Shown here in pieces: positions 6,911-11,573 of a stretch of DNA of 11,573 nt. The notes beneath the pieces were generated by a model. It was not told the DNA's origin, searched no databases, and saw nothing but the letters and a program-made list of their open reading frames with translations. Origin of the DNA: a candidate division FCPU426 bacterium (lineage in GTDB: Bacteria; Oederibacteriota; JAAXVQ01; JAUVAV01); the NCBI GenBank assembly GCA_030619365.1, contig JAUXBQ010000068.1, forward strand, positions 1-11,573, written 5' to 3'. The position numbers were made by a program, and so were the translations under genes. The first letter of the stretch is position 1, and every line of letters starts with the position of its first letter.

Positions 6911-7413
6911 TCCGATTTCTTTTTCTCCATTTGTTGTTTGACCCAGGGCATAAGGCCGCCGGCGGCCACCAGTTCCCGCATGAAAGCGGGTATGGGCTTG
7001 ACCGGGTAGCTGGCCGCGGTGGTCAGGTTCCGGATCCGTCCCGCAGCCGCGTCGACTTCCACCTCCTGGCCGCTTTTGATGGCGGCCGCGGCTTCCGGGC
7101 TTTCCAGAATCGGCAGGCCGATATTGAATGCGTTGCGGTAGAATATCCGGGCAAAACTTCCGGCCACCACGCAGGCCACGCCCGCGGTTTTAATCGCCAG
7201 GGGCGCATGCTCGCGCGAAGAGCCGCATCCGAAATTGCTGCCGGCCACGATAATGTCCCCGGGCCGGACTTTGGCGGCAAAATTGGGGTCCGCATCTTCC
7301 ATCAGGTGCGCGGCCAACTCCGCGGGATCGCTGGTATTGAGATAACGAGCCGGGAGAATCTCGTCCGTATTGACGTCATTCCCGAATGTATAGGCTTTGC
7401 CTTGAAATTTCAT
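6898..7413 (-). CDS. leuD: 3-isopropylmalate dehydratase small subunit
   Basis: LeuD is the swivelling-domain subunit that pairs with LeuC to isomerise 2-isopropylmalate to 3-isopropylmalate. The 171-residue product is the short (archaeal/HACN-like) type. It opens with GNDVNTDEILPARYL (about 11-25) and carries the diagnostic GSNFGCGSSREHAP (about 58-71). ATG at 7413 follows GAAGGTG (7419-7425) at 5 nt. The extreme C-terminus (KKKSDHKG) lies on the edge of the leuD-leuB repeat cluster, so it may be an extension created by the repeat. Adjacent leuC agrees with the heterodimer assignment. Confidence 0.96.
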   Translation of the reverse strand: MKFQGKAYTFGNDVNTDEILPARYLNTSDPAELAAHLMEDADPNFAAKVRPGDIIVAGSNFGCGSSREHAPLAIKTAGVACVVAGSFARIFYRNAFNIGLPILESPEAAAAIKSGQEVEVDAAAGRIRNLTTAASYPVKPIPAFMRELVAAGGLMPWVKQQMEKKKSDHKG

Positions 7414-7441
7414 GATATCACCTTCGTTTTTTCATGGTCTG

Positions 7442-7469
7442 GTAGGGAACGGTCGCGACCGTTCCCTAC
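7442..7469. repeat. Perfect 28-bp palindrome in the leuC-leuD gap
   Basis: GTAGGGAACGGTCG is followed immediately by its exact reverse complement. The palindrome shares its outer base with the leuC stop codon, and its TAG makes a tandem second stop for leuC. In RNA it would fold into a strong hairpin with a CG-rich tip. There is no T-run on the transcribed side, so it is more like a REP-type unit than a terminator. Confidence 0.85.
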
Positions 7470-8767
7470 TATTTTTTAACGCCTTTCTTCCAATCCTTGC
7501 CCCGCACTTCCCGTGGCAATGCCAGCCGTCCCTTGATGGCCGAGGCCGCGGCCACGCCGGCCGAGGCCAGATAGACCTCGCTTTCCGGGTGTCCCATGCG
7601 TCCCACGAAATTCCGGTTGGTCGTGGCTACCGCGCGCTCGCCCTTGGCCAGAACGCCCATGTGCCCGCCCAGACAGGGCCCGCAGGTGGGCGGCGAAATC
7701 ACGCATCCCGAGGACATGAACACCTCCAGCAGCCCTTCTTTCAGCGCTTGCCGCCAGATGGCGGGCGTGGCCGGAAATATGATGGTGCGCACGCGGGGAC
7801 TGACCTTTTTCCCCTTGAGCAGCTTCGCCGCTTCGCGCAGGTCCTCGATCCGGCCGTTGGTGCAGGAACCAATGACGGCCTGGTCTATAACCACGTCCCG
7901 CGCCTGCGAGACCGGTACCACGTTGGACGGCAGGTGGGGCTTGGCCACCACCGGTTCCAGGCGGCTGACGTCGAATTCCTCCACGCGCTCGTACTTCGCG
8001 TCCGGATCGGATTGATAGTAGCGCGGCCGTCGCTGGGACCGGCGCTGCGCGTAGGCCCGCGTGATTTTGTCCGGGGCAATGATACCGGTGACCGCGCCGG
8101 CTTCGATGGCCATGTTGCTCATGGTCAGCCGGCCTTCCATGGACAGCGACGAGATGGCCGGGCCGGTCAATTCCAGCACCCGGTAGTTGGCGCCGTCCAC
8201 GCCCAGCCGGGCAATGGCCGTGAGAATCATATCCTTGGCGGTTACGTCCGCCTTCCGTTTGCCTGTGAAAACCAATTTGATCGTAGGCGGCACTTTGAAC
8301 CAGGCCTGGCCGATCAGCATGGCGGCCGCCAGGTCGGTGGATCCCACGCCCGTGGTAAAAGCGCCCAGGGCGCCGTAGGTGCAGGTATGTGAATCCGCGC
8401 CGATCATCAAGTCACCGGGCACGACCACGCCCTGTTCGGGCAGCAGCGCGTGCTCAATCCCGCATGACCCCTGATCCCAGTAGTAGAGCAGCTTCTGCTC
8501 ACGCGCGAATTCGCGCAGGAGCTTCGCCTGCTCGGCGGATTTAATGTCCTTGTTGGGCGTGAAATGGTCCGGAACCAGCGCCACCCGCTTGCGGTCAAAG
8601 ACTTTCCGCCCCCCGTTGGCGTAAAAGTGCTTGATGGCCAGCGGCGCGGTGATATCGTTCCCCAAGCATAAGTCGAGCTTGGCCAGAATAATGTCGCCGG
8701 GCGACACGAATTTCAATCCAGCGGCCCGGGCTAATATTTTTTCCCCTAACGTCATGGGTCTGTTCAT
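7469..8767 (-). CDS. leuC: 3-isopropylmalate dehydratase large subunit
   Basis: LeuC binds the [4Fe-4S] cluster and, with LeuD, interconverts 2- and 3-isopropylmalate. Cluster cysteines are Cys302 in IGSCTNG and Cys362 and Cys365 in PTCGPCLGG. The aconitase-family block MIGADSHTCTYGALGAFTTGVGS (about 121-143) and the ending NRNFVGRMG (about 385-393) are present. I chose ATG at 8767 (432 residues) because AAAGGGG lies 9 nt upstream. An in-frame TTG at 8776 abuts that site and is less likely. The length fits the roughly 420-residue archaeal/HACN-like LeuC class that goes with a short LeuD. A palindrome begins at its stop codon. Confidence 0.96.
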   Translation of the reverse strand: MNRPMTLGEKILARAAGLKFVSPGDIILAKLDLCLGNDITAPLAIKHFYANGGRKVFDRKRVALVPDHFTPNKDIKSAEQAKLLREFAREQKLLYYWDQGSCGIEHALLPEQGVVVPGDLMIGADSHTCTYGALGAFTTGVGSTDLAAAMLIGQAWFKVPPTIKLVFTGKRKADVTAKDMILTAIARLGVDGANYRVLELTGPAISSLSMEGRLTMSNMAIEAGAVTGIIAPDKITRAYAQRRSQRRPRYYQSDPDAKYERVEEFDVSRLEPVVAKPHLPSNVVPVSQARDVVIDQAVIGSCTNGRIEDLREAAKLLKGKKVSPRVRTIIFPATPAIWRQALKEGLLEVFMSSGCVISPPTCGPCLGGHMGVLAKGERAVATTNRNFVGRMGHPESEVYLASAGVAAASAIKGRLALPREVRGKDWKKGVKK

Positions 8768-8825
8768 GCTACCCAACCCCTTTCAAATAAAAAATATTAA
8801 TTGTATTTATGTAGGGGCGATCGGA

Positions 8826-8870
8826 TAAGGGCGAGGGCCTGCCCGGCGAATGCCGGGGACCTCGCCCTTA
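8826..8870. repeat. Nested palindrome, copy 1 (TAAGGGCGAGG family)
   Basis: The outer arms TAAGGGCGAGG (8826-8836) and CCTCGCCCTTA (8860-8870) pair perfectly. Inside them CCCGGC (8842-8847) pairs with GCCGGG (8852-8857) around a GAAT loop. A lone GTAGGGGCGA fragment just to the left (near 8811-8820) looks like a remnant of another copy. It lies in the leuA-leuC gap. Confidence 0.8.
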
Positions 8871-8918
8871 CGACGGTTTATCGCGCCCCATGTTTCCTGC
8901 AATTGATTGGATGAGGGA

Positions 8919-8983
8919 TAGGGGCGAGGGCCTGCCCGGCTTGCCCCGCGCATGCGGGGCGAATGCCGGGGACCTCGCCCCTA
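8919..8983. repeat. Nested palindrome, copy 2, with an extra internal hairpin
   Basis: The outer arms TAGGGGCGAGG (8919-8929) and CCTCGCCCCTA (8973-8983) pair perfectly, and CCCGGC/GCCGGG pair inside. Compared with copy 1, twenty additional bases at 8941-8960 are inserted at the loop. They form a third hairpin, GCCCCGC-GCAT-GCGGGGC (8943-8960). The rest of the core (CCTGCCCGGC and GAATGCCGGGGACC) is identical to copy 1. Confidence 0.82.
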
Positions 8984-8990
8984 CAAGCCC

Positions 8991-10556
8991 CTACCGGCCC
9001 CTACGTTCGTTTAGGGCGAGAGAGGACCTCGCCCCTACGTTACGAACCCGCTCCAGTCCGGCCAGGCGGTTCAGGGCGTTGATATACGCCTTGGCGGAGG
9101 CCACGATAATGTCCGTGTGGGCTCCCCGTCCGGTCACGGTTTGGCCGTGGGCCGCCAACTGCACCTTGACCTCTCCCTGGGCGTCCGTGCCTCCGGTAAT
9201 GGCCTGGATGGCGTAATGCACCAGCTTGGGATGGCGGTCCACCAGGTGATCGATGGTTTTATACACCGCGTCCACCGGCCCGTCGCCCGTGGATGAACCA
9301 TGGCAGGCCTGGCCGTCCCGGGTCAGGCGCACGGCGGCCGTGGGCACCATGTTGCTGCCCGAGGTCGCCTGGACATGGTCCAGCACATAGATCTCCCGGG
9401 GAGCACCGGTACTCTCCTCCACCAGCGAGAGCAGGTCCTCGTCGAAGATTTCCTTTTTCTTGTCGCCCAGGTCCTTGAATTTCCGGAATATCGCCTGCAG
9501 TTCCTCGGGCGTCACCTTGTGACCCAGGTCGGACAGACGTTTGCCCACCGCGTGGCGGCCGGAGTGTTTGCCCAGCACCAGGCGGCTGGCTTTCAGACCG
9601 ATATCCTTGGCATCCATGATTTCATACGTCAGGCGCTGCTTGATAATACCGTCCTGATGGATGCCGGCTTCGTGCGCGAAGGCGTTGGCGCCCACAATGG
9701 CCTTGTTGGGCTGCACGATCATGCCGGTAGCGGTCGAGACCAGCCGCGACACGCGGGAAATCTCGCGCGTGCGGATGTTGGTCTTGACCCCGTAATACTT
9801 GGCGCGCGTTTTCAGGGCCATGACCACTTCCTCCAGGGCGGCGTTGCCCGCCCGTTCGCCCAGGCCGTTGATGGTGCATTCCACCTGCCGGGCCCCGGCG
9901 CGCACGCCGGCCAGGGAATTGGCCGTGCCCATGCCCAGGTCATTGTGGCAGTGCACGGAGACAATGACCTTCCCAAAGTTGGGCACGCGCCGGAAGAGTT
10001 CCCGGATCATGGCCTCGAATTCGCCGGGCGTGGTGTAGCCCACGGTGTCCGGAATATTCACCGTGGTGGCGCCGGCCGCGATGACCGCTTCCACCACCTT
10101 GGCCAGGAAGGACAGGTCGCTCCGGGTGGCGTCCTCGGGCGAAAATGCCACATCCCGGCACAATGAACGCGCGTAGCGCGTCAGGTCAGTGGCGATGCGC
10201 AGCACCTCCGCCGGACTTTTTTTCAGTTTATACTTCATGTGCAGAGGCGACGTGGAGAGAAACACATGAATGCGCGGATGCTTGGCTCGTTTTAAGGCTT
10301 GCGCGGCGGCATCAATGTCCGCTTTGTGGCAGCGGGCCAGCCCGGCTACCACCGGCTGTTGCACCGCCTTGGCCACGGCGCGCACGCCCTCGAAATCACC
10401 CGGCGAGGAGACAGGAAATCCCGCCTCAATCGCGTCAACGCCCAGCGATTCCAGCGCGCGCGCCACCTCGACTTTTTGGTTTACATCCAGACTTGCCCCC
10501 GGCGATTGCTCGCCGTCCCGTAAGGTGGTGTCGAATATTTTTACTATCTCAGGCAT
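8991..10556 (-). CDS. leuA: 2-isopropylmalate synthase
   Basis: LeuA condenses acetyl-CoA with 2-oxoisovalerate, the committed step of leucine synthesis. FDTTLRDGEQSPG (about 8-20) holds the metal-binding Asp and catalytic Arg, and SVHCHND (about 200-206) supplies the metal-binding His202 and His204. NGLGERAGNA (about 230-239) and HEAGIHQDG (about 295-303) are also family blocks. Residues about 385-500, with GDGPVDAVYKTIDHL, form the C-terminal regulatory domain where leucine would bind, so feedback inhibition is likely. ATG at 10556 follows AAAGGAGG (10565-10572) at 8 nt and overlaps the end of the PssA-like gene by 8 bp. The last 16 residues (about 506-521) are encoded by a repeat copy, and the TAG stop comes from its TAGGGGC unit. 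The 521-residue length is only slightly over that of close relatives. Confidence 0.97.
   Translation of the reverse strand: MPEIVKIFDTTLRDGEQSPGASLDVNQKVEVARALESLGVDAIEAGFPVSSPGDFEGVRAVAKAVQQPVVAGLARCHKADIDAAAQALKRAKHPRIHVFLSTSPLHMKYKLKKSPAEVLRIATDLTRYARSLCRDVAFSPEDATRSDLSFLAKVVEAVIAAGATTVNIPDTVGYTTPGEFEAMIRELFRRVPNFGKVIVSVHCHNDLGMGTANSLAGVRAGARQVECTINGLGERAGNAALEEVVMALKTRAKYYGVKTNIRTREISRVSRLVSTATGMIVQPNKAIVGANAFAHEAGIHQDGIIKQRLTYEIMDAKDIGLKASRLVLGKHSGRHAVGKRLSDLGHKVTPEELQAIFRKFKDLGDKKKEIFDEDLLSLVEESTGAPREIYVLDHVQATSGSNMVPTAAVRLTRDGQACHGSSTGDGPVDAVYKTIDHLVDRHPKLVHYAIQAITGGTDAQGEVKVQLAAHGQTVTGRGAHTDIIVASAKAYINALNRLAGLERVRNVGARSSLALNERRGR
9012..9037. repeat. Short copy of the TAGGGGCGAGG palindrome inside the leuA 3' end
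   Basis: TAGGGCGAG at 9012-9020 faces CTCGCCCCTA at 9028-9037, a shortened version of the units in the leuA-leuC gap without the inner CCCGGC/GCCGGG stem. It lies within the leuA reading frame and encodes the VGARSSLAL stretch of the tail. Confidence 0.7.
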
Positions 10557-11319
10557 GGCCTCTGCCTCCTTTCTTCACTCCCAAAGGAGCGATAATGATA
10601 TACACCGCGCCGCCAAACAATAGCAGTCCGGCGGCCCAGAGCGTCACCGGCGGACCCAGGAATATTGCGCCCACCAGCAGCGCGGCGGAACCGAAAATCC
10701 AGGGCCGGTCAGCCGGGTTGGGATACGGAATCGTGCTTACGGTCAGGAACGTCAGCCCTGTGATCACGCCCAAGATGGCCACGCGGTATTCCAGCACCAC
10801 GGCCTCGGGTGTCAGGACTTGGGCCATCAGGGAAATAAATGCGGCCGTAATGGTCACCGGTATGCCGATAAAGCCCCGTTTCACGGTCACCGGATTGTAC
10901 AGCTTGTACAGGGACAACCGGATCAGGGCGCCGAAAATGATCATGAACAATCCGACCACACCCAGCATGCCCCAGCCCCGAAAAGCGAGCTTGTAAATCA
11001 GGAACGCGGGCACCACCGCAAAGCAAAAGATGTCGCTTAAGGTCGAGAATTCGTGTTCGATGCTGCTGGGGCCGGCGAAATAACGGCGGAAATAGTATTC
11101 CCACCCGGCCAGGATCATGGCCGCCAGCACGATCCGGCCCGCCACGGCCAGCGCGCCGTTGTTCACGGCCAGCAGCGCCATAAAGCCCAGCACGAAGACG
11201 GTGCCCATGAACGCATAGGGCACCAGCGTTCGCCAGGGCTGAATGGCCGGCCGCGCGGTCCGCCGGGCGCGTTTGGTTCCAGCGCCCGTTTTCCCTCGCT
11301 TTATTTTTTGCCGATCCAA
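10549..11319 (-). CDS. Phosphatidylserine-synthase-like membrane protein with degenerate active site
   Basis: This multi-pass membrane protein (about 256 residues from TTG 11319) aligns by eye with PssA-type CDP-alcohol phosphatidyltransferases. A basic N-terminus precedes several hydrophobic helices, and FCFAVVPAFLIY and RGFIGIPVTITAA follow where PssA has similar blocks. The catalytic motif D-x2-D-G-x2-A-R-x8-G-x3-D-x3-D would fall at residues 71-96. Counting without gaps, the positions read Ala71, Glu74, Tyr75, Arg78, Arg79, Glu88, Ser92 and Asp96, so only the Arg and the last Asp remain. Phosphatidyl transfer is therefore unlikely. It overlaps ilvC by 19 bp if TTG is the start, and leuA by 8 bp. 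An ATG at 11427 would lie deep inside ilvC, and GTG at 11223 is a shorter option. It occupies the pssA slot of ilvC-pssA-leuA operons. Start uncertain. Confidence 0.78.
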   Translation of the reverse strand: MDRQKIKRGKTGAGTKRARRTARPAIQPWRTLVPYAFMGTVFVLGFMALLAVNNGALAVAGRIVLAAMILAGWEYYFRRYFAGPSSIEHEFSTLSDIFCFAVVPAFLIYKLAFRGWGMLGVVGLFMIIFGALIRLSLYKLYNPVTVKRGFIGIPVTITAAFISLMAQVLTPEAVVLEYRVAILGVITGLTFLTVSTIPYPNPADRPWIFGSAALLVGAIFLGPPVTLWAAGLLLFGGAVYIIIAPLGVKKGGRGHA

Positions 11320-11573
11320 CCCATCATGCTCCGCAGTTTTTTGCCGATTTTCTCGATCGGATGCTCGGCTTCCTTCCGGAGAATGGCATTGTACATCGGA
11401 CGGCCGGCCTGGTTCTCCAGAATCCATTCGCGGGCGAATTCTCCGCTCTGAATCTCACCCAGAATCTTTTTCATCTCCTGGCGCGTACCCTCGGTGATGA
11501 TCCGCTTGCCCCGGGTGATATCGCCGTATTTGGCGGTCTCGGAAATGCTGTAGCGCATGCCCGCGATGCCGCC
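11301..11573 (-). CDS. ilvC: Ketol-acid reductoisomerase, C-terminal fragment
   Basis: The last 90 residues of IlvC are in the window and the gene continues past the right edge. IlvC reduces and rearranges acetolactate or acetohydroxybutyrate with NADPH in valine, leucine and isoleucine synthesis. GGIAGMRYSISETAKYGD opens the fragment, matching the conserved C-terminal substrate-site region with its Ser-Glu-Thr. It goes on through EILGEIQSGEFAREW-type sequence to a Gly-Trp-Ile-Gly-Lys-Lys end and TAA at 11301. This length and ending suit a class I (short) IlvC. It is the most upstream gene seen of the amino-acid cluster, so the operon promoter is probably beyond the window. Confidence 0.95.
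   Translation of the reverse strand, partial: GGIAGMRYSISETAKYGDITRGKRIITEGTRQEMKKILGEIQSGEFAREWILENQAGRPMYNAILRKEAEHPIEKIGKKLRSMMGWIGKK

Noticed and set aside
7442..7469. Rho-independent terminator between leuC and leuD
   Set aside because: The strong stem has no T-run after it on the minus strand, and leuD must be expressed with leuC to form one enzyme.
8890..9216. Plus-strand small protein over the leuA-leuC gap
   Set aside because: It is composed of repeat sequence and leuA antisense; no ribosome site or family resemblance.
10549..11427. ATG at 11427 as the start of the PssA-like protein
   Set aside because: It would overlap ilvC by more than 120 bp, and the residues before about 11319 are low-complexity off-frame ilvC sequence; TTG 11319 or GTG 11223 fit better.

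Overview
The window is a GC-rich (roughly 59% by eye), tightly packed bacterial segment in which every supported gene lies on the minus strand. Read in the direction of transcription (right to left) it holds the 3' end of ilvC, a phosphatidylserine-synthase-like membrane protein, leuA, leuC, leuD, leuB, asd and truA, then a HIT-superfamily nucleotidyltransferase/phosphorylase-like gene, and finally a large exported or membrane-anchored protein that runs off the left edge. The first eight form a plausible branched-chain and aspartate-family amino-acid operon: IlvC supplies the keto-acid precursor (valine branch), LeuA/LeuC/LeuD/LeuB carry 2-oxoisovalerate to 2-oxoisocaproate, and Asd opens the lysine/threonine/methionine branch from aspartyl phosphate.

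Organism: the ilvC-pssA-leuA order resembles deltaproteobacterial layouts as I remember them, and leuB-asd-truA recalls pseudomonads. The large protein at the left, with its HIQDxH and TGGFHT motifs, and the dense, varied intergenic inverted repeats remind me most of Omnitrophota or related PVC-side candidate phyla. That assignment is inference and unconfirmed.

The most unusual points are these. (1) The PssA-like protein keeps the family fold and operon position but has lost nearly all of the CDP-alcohol phosphotransferase active-site motif, which suggests a pseudoenzyme. (2) Five consecutive gaps of the leu-asd-truA operon each carry a different kind of inverted repeat, and in three places the repeats run into coding sequence, supplying stop codons and the apparent C-terminal tails of LeuA and LeuD. 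(3) LeuB carries a Lys-Tyr pair where NAD-dependent enzymes have Asp-Ile, as in NADP-dependent isocitrate dehydrogenase. (4) The large protein at 1-2137 looks like a divergent, secreted member of the ChaN/TraB/Tiki/EreA-type superfamily. (5) A very AT-rich island at about 2170-2357 is flanked by 10-bp direct repeats and lies between the two least-known genes.

Layout: 1-2137 large exported protein (partial); 2138-2455 AT-rich gap; 2456-3586 HIT-like protein; 3668-4459 truA; 4482-4612 long inverted repeat; 4618-5628 asd; 5659-5693 hairpin; 5703-6764 leuB; 6793-6910 repeat cluster; 6898-7413 leuD; 7442-7469 perfect palindrome; 7469-8767 leuC; 8826-8983 two nested palindromes; 8991-10556 leuA; 10549-11319 pssA-like; 11301-11573 ilvC (partial).
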